Part shown: positions 1 through 12,202 of the stretch, piece by piece
Position numbering within the stretch: the first letter of the stretch is position 1
How the letters are laid out: each line of letters begins with the position of its first letter
Assembly (NCBI GenBank): GCA_038503075.1
Contig: JBCAML010000012.1
Coordinates: 1,240,001-1,304,000, forward strand
DNA from: Gyromitra esculenta
Lineage: Eukaryota > Ascomycota > Pezizomycetes > Pezizales > Discinaceae
Length of the DNA: 64,000 nucleotides
Direction of reading: 5' to 3'
Position numbers and translations under genes: made by a program
Notes under the pieces: generated by a model
The model's input: the letters and a program-made list of their open reading frames with translations, nothing else
Told to the model about the DNA's origin: nothing
The model's database searches: none

Positions 1-3000
1 ATCTGACGATTGAACTTAATCCGAAGGTCCAGGAAGTACTTAGATTTGATTCCCTATAACTATGAAATGCTATAAATATAATCTAAAAAAAAAACCTGGC
101 TCGGTGCAAAGACTTAAGCTTCTATTAAGCTTAATCCTAGCGTGTATATCGTGTTGTCACAGATACGCAGTATCGAAAAAATTTCCGGATCCACAAAGCC
201 CCACAGCTAGAACTACATGTAATTACCTACATATAAGTATTAATTTTATAACTATGATCGCTCTATATATAAAAGCACTCACGGCGGTCCCAGTTTCTCT
301 TTCGATCAGGATATCACTCGGCCGATTCAAAGGAATCTACTCCAACGAGCTCATATACTAACCCTCAGAGCGGGCGAGCGCTTATAGTTATCGCGAGATT
401 AAACTATACGTATACTCTACACACGGCCCTTATACCGATTCGAACATGAGCAGATAGACCCAACCTCATACAAAATCCAACGTTTACCCATCAACCAACT
501 TGAACCTACATGCAATCAACAAATAAAACTCTGTTAGAGCGCCACACGTAATCAACTACATCAGAAAGTATTCGTCCGTCATAGCGTATCACTCGAGATG
601 ACGTGAGCGCTTGAGCCGATCCCAGAATAGCCACACACACACACAACAAAAATAATATGAACTCTACGAACCACGTACTCAACGGTTTTGCGCATGGCAG
701 TAAGAGCACGATCAGCTGATATGGAAGTCAACCAATAGTGTTTAGAAACCTGGTTGCTGTTTCAAGGGGAATTGGTAGGGGGAGGGGTGACACATGATAG
801 GATGGCATTGATAGGTGGACTGAGGATTAGGTGGGGAGGAGGGCTTGGGTTTTTTTGGGGAGCTGTGGCTGTATAGAGTGCTTGATATGTTGGGCTTAGA
901 CATTGTAGTTCCTAGACTTGTTGGGAATTAATATCTGATAGTAGCTATTACATCAGTACGTGACAGCCTATTAACCCCCGGTGTTCCGATGAGCGGCGAG
1001 CTCGGAGATGGGAGGAGGGTGAGGGGTGTGGAGGGGTAAATTTAACAACCTTCAAGATTTATAAGCTGAGCGGAAGTTTCATATTCCGAGGGGGGGATCC
1101 TCAGGAGTGCGCATTCGCTATGGAGGGGCCTGACATGTGGCATACGCGTGGTGCGCATTCGGTAGAATTGACAATTTGTACAACCATGCCAGCTAGGTTC
1201 CAGTGTCGATGGAGCGTACGTAAAAAAACTCGCAGAACAGTTGCTCCCAGCAGTCTGGATCTTGTACGTGGGGCCCAGGGATGATCTGCGATTTACTGAT
1301 TTGACGAACAACGGCAAGCACAGACCGCCGCCCATCTCTCGGTTAACATGCACAAGGCAGCCATCCCCTTGACTCTGCACATTTCCTGCAGATCCATTTA
1401 GTTTTTCTCGGGTTCGTGATCTTCGTGCTCACATCGAACCCACTCCAATCAGCCAGCGCATCTGAGAAAAAAAAAAAACGAACGATTTTGAGCGCCAGCT
1501 ATCTAACTTTTAATATAGCAACATAGGGCTGCTGATTCCTCGCTGTTCATCAATGAAGGCGGAGAAAAAAAAAACCGAGTTCTCATTTTCTGCTGCGAGC
1601 GAATCCAAAGGTGTCAAGTGCTGGTCGTGCCGCAAAGGGCCCCAGCCACTGATCGCCGCCATCTAAGTTGAGCCTGTGACCAAATGTGTGACCTACAGGT
1701 GAGATATCTTCCGAAACTGCAGATCATCGCACTTTTGGCCAACTACATATGTCCTCTCAGGCTGGCCAGAAACAAAGAGGACGGGAGTCCTCCAAAATTA
1801 AAGCGTGGGGCAGACACGCAAAGTCACTCGAACGCTGAACAATATATTTTTGGAAGAAAAAAAAAAGGAAACTCGTGTAACGCTTTGTGAAGAGCTTAGC
1901 GAGCGATCATTCTCGTCAGGTCAGTTCTAAGTGGTCTATCCCGGTTTTCTAACACAGGGCGATTATAGGGCTTGCGAGTGAAAAGCAGGTACGATAGCTT
2001 TCCCGATCTTACTTCAATAGAGACATAAATAGATTTTGTCGTGAGAAAGATTACGGTCTCCAGTTAAAACCTCATTTCTTCTGCAGTTTCCTGCAGAAAT
2101 AATACATCCAAGCGCCAGGGTCTTATTTCTCACTCCATAACGCAATATCAATAGCTGCAGTCGACTAGAGCAGCAAGATTACAGCACATAAACCCGAATC
2201 ATCTGTGTGTCAGCTGATTGATGTTTCCCATCCCTCTCGTGGCTTATGTAAAATACATGTAGGCGGATGATTACACGTTTCCAAACATCGCTGGTGATTT
2301 GTTAGCAGAAAAAGTGTTTAGGATAGAGTCTCCGGAGCTTGTAATCTCCACAGCACAAACTCTTGGGCAAAAACCAAACATAAAAATACAATTAACCTTC
2401 TGTCGCTACTTATCCGGTGCCTTTTCGCGAAAATTGTTGACTTGGGAGCAGGGGACCCGGATTCGTCGGCAGGACCAATGATATATTTAGAACTGAACCA
2501 CCCTAACCCTAACCACAAGGTAGAGAGGTAGGCACCAGCTTGCTTGTCCACATGCCCCACTACCTATTCTTACCGAACTTTTGAGTCTTAAGAACCTTTT
2601 TATTAATTGGATTTCGCTATCTCCGGTGAGTAGCCCCCAAGCGCCCTCGCAAATCGAGGAGTAGCGGGCTTTTTCTCCACTTTCCTTATCGAAGGGTTTT
2701 TCATGACCACAGTTCTGTTATTTTCATGCTATTTGGGGAATAAATCGTTTGTGATGCTGATGTCGCTATTAAATACATGTACTGGGGTGGTTTTCAAAGA
2801 TGTGAGACCTTTTTTTTTTTCTTTTTCGGTGACTTAGCGATAAAATCGTTTGGTGTAAAGATTGAGGATCGCGCGGTATCGTCTCGCTCCATCGCAGATC
2901 GTCTATGCGTGGTCGGGTTGCCGTCCGTCCACCGCATCGTGTAATTCGCGTATTTCCGAAAGGGAGATTGTTTTGAATTTTTATTCGGGATTTTTTAGAA

Positions 3001-5700
3001 ATCCCGCAGGAAATTCGCCCCGTTAGGCGCACGGAAGAAAGAAAGAAAAAGTAGCTGCGCCTGGGGATGGTAGTGGGGGAATATTAGTAGCCTCGTTCTG
3101 CCTCCAGATGGGGTATTGTTTACTTTGTGTCTTTGAACATCTACAAGAACGCAATGTGATCCGGCGATGAACACTAACGAGATCAATGCACGGCAGCTTA
3201 TGGAGATATTGACTCTCCACGAGCTGTGACTCAAGACTTGAGGGGTACTTGTTTCGAGTATTGCAGAGTCAGATCTTAACCGACAAACGTCAGAAGAAAG
3301 ACAGTACACCCGTATGGTCGTGAACCCCCCCCCTCCGGGATGACGCATGCATTTGGCGTGTCAAATCTTCATGATCTGCAATGCTCAATAACACCAACCA
3401 CTTTGCCAAAAAGAAAACGGACTGAACGCGACAAAGCCAGCACAACACTCACGTTCGGGGAAACGGGATGGTTGCGAAAGAGCTTCCTCGTGACGGCGAA
3501 ACGTAGGATATGGGTTCGCTCAGCGTGTGCGAAACGAAACGCAGGGCTCGCCGAGATGCGTCACCGATAAGGCTTTCTGCTCGGGCTTGCGCAGCCAGCA
3601 TCCGTATTCACCATGGCCATGCCCCCAGATTGCGCACCCTGCGTGCAAACACCTTGAACGTAATCTCCAGTGACTGGAGTCAGCCTGTTGTCATCCACCA
3701 AAAAGTCCTTTCAAAGAAATACTTACTTAGCCTGTGGGGGGGGGTACACACAACATCGAGTACGACAATTAAATCCAGTCACAAAGACCCTGCAGCAAGG
3801 TGTCGACCAGGGGGGGTCTCGATGCGGCAGTTACAGAAAAATGTTCCCAGAGATCTGGAGTGATCGGGTTTGACCCAATCGAACCTTCTAGAATATCTCC
3901 GCATACGGAAGGTTGGAGGGATTTGATACAGTCAGTTGACGAGGGATCTGATTACAAAAATCCCGCATACCAGCCTCCCCCACTACTGTTTCCTGAATCG
4001 CGTAGTCACGGGACAACCTGACGCGTCGTTGATTGTCGCGTCGCGATATTAACATTTTCGTTTCACACCCGCATTTGCCTCTCTTGACACCTATCGGTTA
4101 CTAGTCGTGATTTTAACCATCGAAACCCGGGGCTATGCTGCTGAAGGAAGTATTAAGGGAAATATGCGAGGTTTTGGCAATTCGTTTCCGCGAATTAAAG
4201 GTTGTTGCTTGGCGCTTGTGGTGGTTTCGTGGCTCCTGCCGAATTTCGTGACTCGATGGTGTTGCATCTGAACTTACCAGATTTTCTCCCCTGTTACGTT
4301 TACTGGGGGAATTTCGTGGAACATGTATCACTCGTGCAAAAAGCTTCCGGAACTTGGATCGAAGAAGGTTATTCTCAGGGACCGAGCCATTTGCACAACA
4401 GGCGAGTGTCGCACAGAACACATGTTCCTGGACGAGAACCCATGTTTAGATTCGAGTCTCTTGACGAACCATTCCTAAATTTGCTTCGGTGCGTACGTAT
4501 GCCGAGACGTCATTTTCCAAACAGTTGTCGTTCCCGTGGGGTAGGATGTGTTGGAGTGTTCATTGCACGGTGCGACGGAAGAGCCATTTTCGGGAGTTTT
4601 AAATAATACGAAGCGGGCAAATTTGCGGAGGATTAATGAAACCACCGGAGGGTTCTGGACGTGTTGCTCTTTGGGGAGAAGGGGTCAGTGGATTTCCTTA
4701 TTTGGGCTAATTATGGTTGTAATTATTATATATAAACGGCTGTTAATAGGAATTAGTTTCTTTTGCTTCCCCCGTTTCGTCTCCAGCATGGGTGTGGCCG
4801 GAATCGATTCTTGATTATTGTTTTTTTGTGCTTCGAAAGAAGCATTGCCGTAGGTAAGCATGACTTGCAGGTTCCTTGGGCTGTTTGTTGACTCTCCGGT
4901 TACGGAGACCAGATCAATAGAGATTTTGTGCATGTACAGTTTGGCGTCCATGCTGGTTTCTTGTGGGAGTGTTGTGTATTTCGGGGAGCCAAGCAGCGAC
5001 TGAGCCGCGAAAGCACCACGACGACGGTGATGCTCGAGACCTATGAGAGGCCTTGCCCATCAGCCTCCTCATTTATTTCGGAGGACCCTTGGGATAGATA
5101 TGGACAAAAGCGCCTACGCAAATTCACCAGAGCGAGAGTGGGAGTAATACTTTCCACACGCCGACTCACAACTCATGAGTCACCAAGGCTTAGCAGCCAG
5201 GGATCCGCGCAAGTCACAGGGCTCGCGTTTCCGCGTCGCCCGTTGGCCCAGCGCCCGTTGTGAACTTCGCGCATAATTGGGGCGGAGCTCGCAACGCGAA
5301 CTTGACCTGCATAGCGACATATGGATTTCCCTTCCCTGTGTTTACCTCGTTCAGAATAGTCAACAACCCTCCACCCCAGTGACTAACACCCCCTCCGCGA
5401 TGTGTTTGTTTCAAGCAAATCCCCCATCCCCAAGCAACGGTTACTGCCCTGATTGGCCCGCTTAGCCCATCGGCATGCCATGGGAGCCGACGGCCACAGC
5501 CAACCCGCCGCAGCAGTCCCCATCCCTTGCAAAAACACCGAGCAGGACAGGGAAAGTGTGACGCAAAGAAATAATCCGGGGAGCCCCAAAATTGCTGCGT
5601 CTCAGTTCTTGTGCACCGTGTCTGTCCAGTGCACTGCTAGGCGGCCACTGTAGGTGACAGTAGAGCTTGATGCGCTATTCCTCTCTCGTTTGGGGGAAAT
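1..5700. other. gene-poor left end
   Basis: I see no credible gene here. The open frames are short, overlap one another on both strands, lack TATA/start context and have scrambled composition. Minor items are a short CA-rich run near 632-645, several A or T homopolymers, and two telomere-like CCCTAA units near 2503-2516 that are too few to mean a chromosome end. Confidence 0.5.
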
Positions 5701-5974
5701 CTGAGAATAATATAAGAGTCATGCGGAAACCAGTGATAGAGCTCTTTTCTTTTCGCCATCACTGTCATTGCGAACAAACCACCATCAAAAAGCTCACGAG
5801 TCCCTAAGCAATAAAGTTACTTCTTTAGCTTAGCACACACCCTTGCCTGCCACCCGGAACCCACTCTATACAAAAAGCGAACACTTTGGTGCTTTTGCCA
5901 CTATCCATAAAGCTAGATCCCAAGTCACATCCCCTTCCGTACCAGGAGCTCTACACAAATTTGCCACTATCACG

Positions 5975-6131
5975 ATGCCTTCCCCAAACAGTCCTTCTCC
6001 TCCTCCAAAGCCCCAGCCGCCTAGGTTGCCCACCCCGGACCTTCCACCAGCGCCTGCTGGCATGTTCGGTGTAAGTTATTAAGCTTGTCCCACAAGCGTG
6101 GATACCGTTTATTGACTCTTCCTAGCGATGA
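5975..6131 (+). CDS. possible proline-rich mini-protein with one intron
   Basis: The first exon (5975-6070) encodes 32 residues, almost all Pro, Ser and small residues. It is followed by a textbook donor (GTAAGT at 6071) and an acceptor (CTTCCTAG ending 6125) with a TTGAC-like branch point, after which the frame stops at once (6129-6131), giving 33 residues. If the alternative donor two bases upstream (GTGTAAG, 6069) is used, the frame instead runs on to 6409 through A/T-rich, unconvincing sequence. A TATAAGAG element lies near 5711 and a C/A-rich leader precedes the ATG, which supports transcription. I do not recognise the product; it could be a leader peptide or the first exon of a longer gene. 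Confidence 0.3.
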
Positions 6132-6409
6132 ATGAAATTTGGACTTATTCGAACCCAACTCAACTCACTTGTTATACTCGGAAAATTTTACAAAAAAACC
6201 GACAGACCCTCGACTCGGAAAAAGAAACGGGCAATGACCTTTCCACGAAGCGGAACTTTTTTCGCACTGTTCTCGGCAAAACAACCATCCTGGTTTTTTT
6301 TTTTGCGGACGAGAAATTTACTGGAAAATTGGCATTCCACCCCCCGCTCTTATCCATCGATTTGAATGGCTGTTGCGACATCGGCGAATTCCCCCCTCCT
6401 GGAATCTGA

Positions 6410-7613
6410 AAAATCGAGCTCGGAATTGAAAAGACGCACTGGAATTATTCTTTCTTGCAAATAATAGTCTTTTTTTTTTGCTAGGAAAAATGGTTATGGC
6501 CCTGCCTTTCTTGTAAGGTGGGGCTCTCCAGTGGATTACGCCTCTATTTTTCCGAATTCCTTCTCTCCTTGTTTTCCTCTCGCGGGGTTATTGTTGGCAT
6601 CTGGCATCCGTGGTTCGAGGAGATTTGGTTCATGCCTATTTTTAGGCCAACATCATCTCAATGGGCGGTCACGTGAGCCGTATATGACTCAATATTAGCG
6701 GGGGAATTGACAGAGATCCTTCTTCCTTTCTGATGTGGAAAAAAAAAAAGAGTCATCGCTTAGGGCTTTCGGTTTTTGGTTCTGACTTTCTTTCGTTTCT
6801 TGGTTGAATATCTATTTATTTTTAGCTTTTGTTTTTTCTTGGTAGTTTTTTATTTTTTCTGCTTCTCCTTTTGGATGGATTTGTTTCGTTTTGGCTTTTG
6901 TATTGTTTTGCTGTGGGGGGATGTGCGACGATTTTCATTAGACTTTAGCGGTTTTTAACGAGTCTCTTTTCTTATTTATTTTTATTGCTATTTCTTATAT
7001 GATATTTTATTTCACTTCATTTCGGTACACCTTTTCGTGGCCTCACCGATCAGGGCTAGGGTTTATTGGTTCTTTCGTGTTCTGTATTGGAGAAAGGGAA
7101 TCAGAATTGTAGCGAGTTACCGGGTTTGGAAAAAAGTTGCTCTACTATTTAGTTAGTGGAGGCGTTGAACCAAGGCTTTCTTGGCTTGGATGTGTTGAAA
7201 TATTTTAGTTGTACCCGAATACACTCCCGTTTCCAATTTGAAACATCTATTGATGAAACAACTGCATTCACGTGACTTTAGTACTGTGCCAAGGATGCTA
7301 ACCAGGTAGCTCCAATTTCTGAACAAGGGGAATAAAGAGATATCGGTTTCGTTTACGGGCTCGAGTATGCTTTTTGTCCTGCGCCCGTTTCCTATCGCTA
7401 TCCAATGTGGTTAAGTGATATCTTGAAAAAGTTGCATGACATCGCCCGGGTAGGTGTATATGCATGCATGTATGTACCGCTTACACGTCCGCCTTTGGTG
7501 TTCAAACTTAGGTACATGAAATCCTACCGACCATGATGATGATCTATTATTCCAATCCTATTTAGTCCGGAAATTCTGCCTGCCTATGGCATTTTTACCT
7601 TCTGTTCCATGTT
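6410..7613. other. T-rich intergenic stretch
   Basis: This stretch is dominated by T-rich runs (6770-7020), which make the weak open frame at 6776-6958 purely Phe/Leu-rich. No splice-supported gene is seen. A CACGTG core lies near 6668-6675. Confidence 0.4.
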
Positions 7614-8087
7614 ATGCCAAAAATGTTTTCTCACTTCCAACGCTACGTTCGTGCGCTTTTTACATATAAAATAAAATGTCGCCATTACAGAATCACTGTA
7701 CTCCCAGCACTTGTACTCATGGGGGCTATCGGCGCTTCCATGGCTGCTATCGTCACCGCTGTCATATTCATGACCGCAGAGCATATGCTCGTTGCGATCC
7801 CGACACTGCTGTTTGTGATCTTGGGCTGCTCTTATGCCATTTGGCCATTTGTCGAGTTGGCGCAGGAGCTTCCTGTAACTGAAGAGCGGGAGCCGCCGAA
7901 CAAGACAGTCAATAAACCGTGGCTGGATATTCAGGAAATTTCCGGACCATTGCGCGCTCGAAGCCAGGTTCCAGAGGATATTATTATTGAACTAAGGCAG
8001 ATTAAGGATGGCTTGGGCTCAAGTGGAGCTAGTGTTGTAGGTTTAATGGTTCCCGAGCCAATATACCGGGCTGGATATCACGTATAA
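7614..8087 (+). CDS. small putative membrane protein (157 aa)
   Basis: An uninterrupted frame from ATG 7614 encodes 157 residues. The basic N-terminus is followed by two hydrophobic segments (about residues 29-50 and 57-78) separated by a short loop, then a polar acidic tail. This suggests a two-pass membrane protein with a soluble C-terminal domain, probably in an internal or plasma membrane. The tail contains a helical, charged stretch (PEDIIIELRQIKDG). A second Met three codons downstream is an alternative start. I recognise no family, and neighbouring sequence gives no functional clue. The clear split between membrane part and tail makes it more believable than the surrounding random frames. 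Confidence 0.5.
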   Translation: MPKMFSHFQRYVRALFTYKIKCRHYRITVLPALVLMGAIGASMAAIVTAVIFMTAEHMLVAIPTLLFVILGCSYAIWPFVELAQELPVTEEREPPNKTVNKPWLDIQEISGPLRARSQVPEDIIIELRQIKDGLGSSGASVVGLMVPEPIYRAGYHV

Positions 8088-8089
8088 TG

Positions 8090-9579
8090 GGATGGAGATC
8101 TATATTACTTACATGTAGCTAAGTGCCGGAACTAGAAATATTAAGTAAAAAATAAAAGTTCTATGACGTCTGCGAATTTCTGCCAAGTGTGATAACGAGT
8201 GATAGATGATGGCAGAATATCGATTTTGCATTAGCTGAACTAAGATCAGATCAGCCATCTGAGTTAACTGCGCCGTTACCTAGAGAAACTTCAGCTGCCA
8301 ACAATGCTAGTTTTATCTGGTGTGTAGAAATCTCGAATTTTTGGCAAGGCAGAGGAGTCCACATTCTCCGTGGGACACCCCTTTCGAGATTTTTGGGTTC
8401 TTGTTTGGCTTGTCTAGCACTAAACTGTATGGATTATAGCTAGAGTAGTAATAACCTTATGCAGTCACATGACTTGCTGGAATAGTATTGACTTACTAAT
8501 TATCACGTTGCTCCCATACTTCCACGGAACAATATTAGGCGTGCATGAAGTCTGGTTGCAATTTAACCCCATTGGGTGGTTGGCCTGCAGGGTATGATGT
8601 TGACCCGGGAAGTGAACAGTCAAGATGAAGTCATCGGACCAATTGCAATCGAAAAGTGTGTGCTTCAGATCACATTCGCAGAGCCTCAACCTTATCCCGA
8701 CTACAGCCTGAACTAATCAGGCAGTCTGCATTAGCGAGAAATCTAGCTATTGAGGGGTAGAGAGTAAGGTTATTGCGATAAGATATGGGTCGGAATACAG
8801 GGTTACGGCTGGGTGCTTGTTTACTGCTCATGGTTTGGTGATGGAGACGATTTACGTGATTAGTAAGTCACGTGCCTGAAGAATGTAATCGCTCTCACTC
8901 ATGTAGCTCAGGGTACATGTATCTTTGCCTGCTAATTTCAAGACACAAAGAATGGTGATATGGGTATATCTTAACTCTCTGACCGTTCCGCGATCATTTG
9001 GGATTATTGACAATTTTGGATTGAGATGGAGTCCGGAAACCCTACTTTTTATGGGTGCATTTCTGCTCGTGACTATGAAGCTACAGGCATACGTACAACT
9101 GTCTAGATCGTCATGTGGTGTTAAATGGACTAATTGTAGTGTGAAACTCAGCACGAGAAAATTTCAGCACGCTCTGGGACGATATATATATTGGGTTTAT
9201 TCCTCGTCTTCTTCAGATCTCCTTCTCCATCATTCATATTGCTCTTGAAACATCCGGTTCAGTTATCAGGAATCCTTATCATCTTAACCTCTTATCCTTT
9301 TATCAATACGCTTATCTACGTCTGGCTTGCATCAATTACCTATCTGCTGATATACCTTTGGAACTGGAGCATTCATTGGTGGAGTACTGGGAGAAGAATT
9401 ATTGCAAACACTTCATCTATCTGAATATCTAAACCATCGGTCTATCCAATATCCAATAAGATTCATACCTACGATCTTCATTACTTAAATATCGTAAATG
9501 AATTCTTTTCAGAGGTAAGCAACCAAGTTTCGAACTCTTTTTGAAGAGCCTCCCTTACATGTAACTTTGCTGACAATAA
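8090..9579. other. intergenic, no supported gene
   Basis: Short frames here (8465-8689 minus, 8925-9248 plus, 9191-9424 plus) lack proper starts or protein-like composition. The hydrophobic 9191 frame begins with TTG, not ATG. A CACGTG core lies near 8868. Confidence 0.35.
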
Positions 9580-10389
9580 ATGGGCTGTAGACTTTTGGCC
9601 AACCTGCAGTTGAGGAACAGACAGAACCCAAATAGAGGCCTTATTCCTTCACGTCGTATTAATTACATTCCTAGGCATCGTCCAAATAATAGACGGTACT
9701 TAAATCCACGAGGCTACCAGGACAATTGGATACCAGGAAATACAACAATGGGACAATCATCTAGAAGCCTCTATACTTCACGTGGAGCACTAACAGATTC
9801 TAATTGTTCAGAAAGTTCGGAATCGGAGGGAGCTCTTACAAAGGTAGTGAATCAACAAACTAGATGCTGTCCTAGCTGCTGCCAGGTCTTTGCAAAAGAT
9901 TTTTATCTATTCGGACATTTAAACCGTAACCAAAAGTGCCGGGTGCTTTGCGGAGAACAGGGTTGTGAGAGACCCATTCAAGGCACTCGCGAAATGCTTA
10001 TGTGCTACAACTCTAGGCATCGGTTTCATTGCCAACAGTGTACACGGCGCTTTAAGAGCTGGGGAGGGCTTCATAAACATCTCCTTAGCTCGAGAGATTG
10101 TTTTAAGAAGATAATTTATAAACATAGACGTACGAGTAAAGGAAGGCCGCAGCTGCAGGCCACTGACTATAGACCTGTCAATGGGCTGGTTACAGGGAGA
10201 GAAGCTGCTGCCTCTGTACCAAAGGTATATCCTACAAGTACTAGGCGTGCTTTGGTTGCTACTGTAGCACCGACTCCTTGGAGGACGACCTCGCTTGACA
10301 GTAGCGAATTTAATAATAAAGCTACGATGGGAGGCGATGAGGAGACTCCAGGTAGGTTTTGTGTTGAGGTTTCCCAGAACGGGATTTGA
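9580..10389 (+). CDS. C2HC zinc-finger protein (269 aa)
   Basis: A 269-residue frame starts at ATG 9580. Residues 1-60 are strongly basic (many Arg/Asn). Two zinc-binding motifs follow with identical spacing C-x2-C-x12-H-x6-C: Cys97, Cys100, His113, Cys120 and Cys151, Cys154, His167, Cys174. The second carries the hydrophobic/aromatic residues of a classical C2H2 finger (FKSWGGLHKHL), with Cys replacing the last His. Between them is another Cys-rich stretch (RVLCGEQGCE). Such fingers usually bind DNA, RNA or protein in the nucleus; the exact target is unknown. The C-terminal 90 residues are low-complexity. No intron is needed. It could be a transcription factor or a nucleic-acid-binding protein of mobile origin. 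Confidence 0.6.
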   Translation: MGCRLLANLQLRNRQNPNRGLIPSRRINYIPRHRPNNRRYLNPRGYQDNWIPGNTTMGQSSRSLYTSRGALTDSNCSESSESEGALTKVVNQQTRCCPSCCQVFAKDFYLFGHLNRNQKCRVLCGEQGCERPIQGTREMLMCYNSRHRFHCQQCTRRFKSWGGLHKHLLSSRDCFKKIIYKHRRTSKGRPQLQATDYRPVNGLVTGREAAASVPKVYPTSTRRALVATVAPTPWRTTSLDSSEFNNKATMGGDEETPGRFCVEVSQNGI

Positions 10390-11482
10390 AATACTGACAT
10401 GAGTAGATTGCTCATGTGCATCATGCAAAGGGCCTCCTAGTTGGCGTTATGACCCCTAATTTTACAATTACGAATTGCAAGGATCATTTAGTGATCTGTG
10501 CTGGAGATATATTCGAGCGGCGTGAGTTGTGGAGGATGCGTAGGATACTTTTTTACCTACTTTATCGGGTCAATTCGTTAGTGTGGACTTCAACGGTGGA
10601 AAAAGCTTTTTTTTATGTTAGTGCTAAGCGGTTTCTGGGGGCGAGTTTCGATCCTCACCGCAGGTGTAGGAATAATTCTGGAGGCGGTATTGTATGGGTT
10701 AGAGGGATAGTTGGATGTTTTTTTCTGATTATACCCAGTGCGCGTAAGGATTCTTGTAATCGTATGCAACCACTTAATTCATTTGAATCAATCATACTTT
10801 CTGTGGCAGTCAGCGAGCTTTGTTTATCGTGATAACTGATCAACAGCGATGGTAGGATGATTAACATATTCTGCCTTTCCTATTATCGGTTGCGCGTATA
10901 CCCGTGGGACTTGATGTAGTGCAGGCCATGTCCTACCACACGTGTAATAATACGCTAATAAGCCGAGTGATACATAATGGATCACTCGGAGGATTCTTAA
11001 GCCATTTATTACTGGTTTATTGCTTCATTGGGCACATTCGAGACCCAATTGTGGGAGGGCAAGGGCAGAGAGAAGCTTGATAGATTGCTGGCAGAATCAG
11101 CGTGGGGCCACTGTGGGGATATGGCAGATTCGAAAAGCATCACCTTCAGCTGGTTCCTGGTTCATCTCCCAGGCCACACCATGCTGTCACAGAGTGTTTT
11201 CTAGTGTCACGCGGCGTGGGAGAGGAAACGTGATTGACTGCACAGTATAGTAGTGTAGTTTAACTCCTGTCACTAGCTGCTGAAATGGCACGCCGGCCAT
11301 CTCCAATACCCTCTAGAATAAGAAAAAGAAACCCTGCTCCTCGAAACACTACAATCTTCATCTTCAGGAGGACAATAAACAGAATAACTGATAAAAGAGT
11401 AGCACTGAGAATATAACCATCATATCACTACTGCCGCCAGCGTATCAACCCTCCATACCATCATCATCCTCCTTCGCATCCA
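10390..11482. other. intergenic with one perfect hairpin
   Basis: No supported gene. Overlapping short frames at 10416-10832 (plus) and 10655-10867 (minus) look random. The notable feature is the hairpin at 10963-10989, listed separately. Confidence 0.35.
10963..10989. repeat. perfect 9-bp inverted repeat (hairpin)
   Basis: CCGAGTGAT and its exact complement ATCACTCGG are separated by nine bases. It lies outside any gene. It could be a palindromic protein-binding site or the footprint of a small element; nothing around it decides. Confidence 0.6.
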
Positions 11483-11833
11483 TCATTTTTCCACCCCCTT
11501 GGTGGCTTCCAGTTCACTCTTATTGAGATCCAAATGGGAGCTGTTGACGGGTTCGACGCGCGGTTCATTGATGGAGTTAGTACCGGAACGAAGTTGGAAG
11601 GTTTCTGCTCTGTCGCGCTCTAGACGAGGGAGAGGAGGGAGAGGAGGAGGAGAGGAGAAAAATATTGGAGGGTCCTTCAGTCTCCGAGACGGGGCGTGGG
11701 ACCGGCCTGACTTGTCCATGCCTTTGGTGTTGTAGCCGTCTTTGCGCTTGAGATCGGTGGAGATTCGTTCGGTGAGCCAGGTGGATGTTCTTTGCATAAT
11801 TCCAGGCTTGGGCTTGGGGTGTTGCGGGGTCAT
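11483..11833 (-). CDS. small basic hypothetical protein (116 aa)
   Basis: A minus-strand frame from ATG 11833 encodes 116 residues rich in Lys, Arg, Pro and Ser. It starts MTPQHPKPKPGIMQ and has a Pro-rich middle (SSPPPLPPLPRL) and a Glu/Lys-rich end. A TATA-like ATATAAAC on the minus strand near 11950-11957 lies about 120 bp upstream, as expected for a small single-exon gene. Just past the stop another frame gives an acidic tail (MMDAKEDDDGMEG), so a missed intron or a frameshift near the end is possible. The family is not recognised. The composition suggests a disordered, possibly nuclear protein. The plus-strand frame at 11499-11735 is its shadow. Confidence 0.42.
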   Translation of the reverse strand: MTPQHPKPKPGIMQRTSTWLTERISTDLKRKDGYNTKGMDKSGRSHAPSRRLKDPPIFFSSPPPLPPLPRLERDRAETFQLRSGTNSINEPRVEPVNSSHLDLNKSELEATKGVEK

Positions 11834-12202
11834 TGTTGGAGATTTTTGTGAGGATAGGCTAACTTTGACGATTTTTGAGGACTGATTGTAGGCAAGAAAA
11901 TCTGAAGACAGTGGAATTGTTTGTGAGAAAGAGGGGTTATGGGCACGGAGGAGACGGGTTTATATCATGATCAAATTGTATAGAATGTGATTGAGGGCTC
12001 TGCGGCAAGGGTTGTTTGGTGTGGATCTCTATGATCCCCGTACGGGTTATCGCCGCCGAGAGATTTGGAATTTTGTGGAAAGACCGTTGGGGGAAAACCG
12101 TTGAGAAAACAAATTCCCTAGAAAAATTAGAACGACACCACCAACCCCATATACTATAATACACATAAGCCATCCACCGTTTCGCCATAGCTGTTCTCCA
12201 TC

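Noticed and set aside
2500..2520. Telomere-like CCCTAACCCTAA
   Set aside because: Only about two units. Single CCCTAA units also occur near 28444, 34622 and 37080, so it does not mark a chromosome end.
4202..4606. 134-codon frame in the left gene-poor region
   Set aside because: No start context, promoter, intron or domain; it overlaps a minus-strand frame of similar length.
9191..9424. Hydrophobic 77-codon frame
   Set aside because: It opens with TTG, not ATG, has no acceptor site for an upstream exon, and its hydrophobicity follows from T-rich sequence.
9919..10428. 169-codon minus-strand frame opposite the zinc-finger gene
   Set aside because: The plus-strand frame has two spaced zinc-binding motifs; the minus frame has no pattern and is a shadow.
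10640..10680. tRNA T-arm-like sequence (GAGTTTCGATCCTC)
   Set aside because: The invariant G before the T-loop is missing, no D-arm or acceptor stem pairs upstream, and no A-box is present. No tRNA gene was found on either strand.
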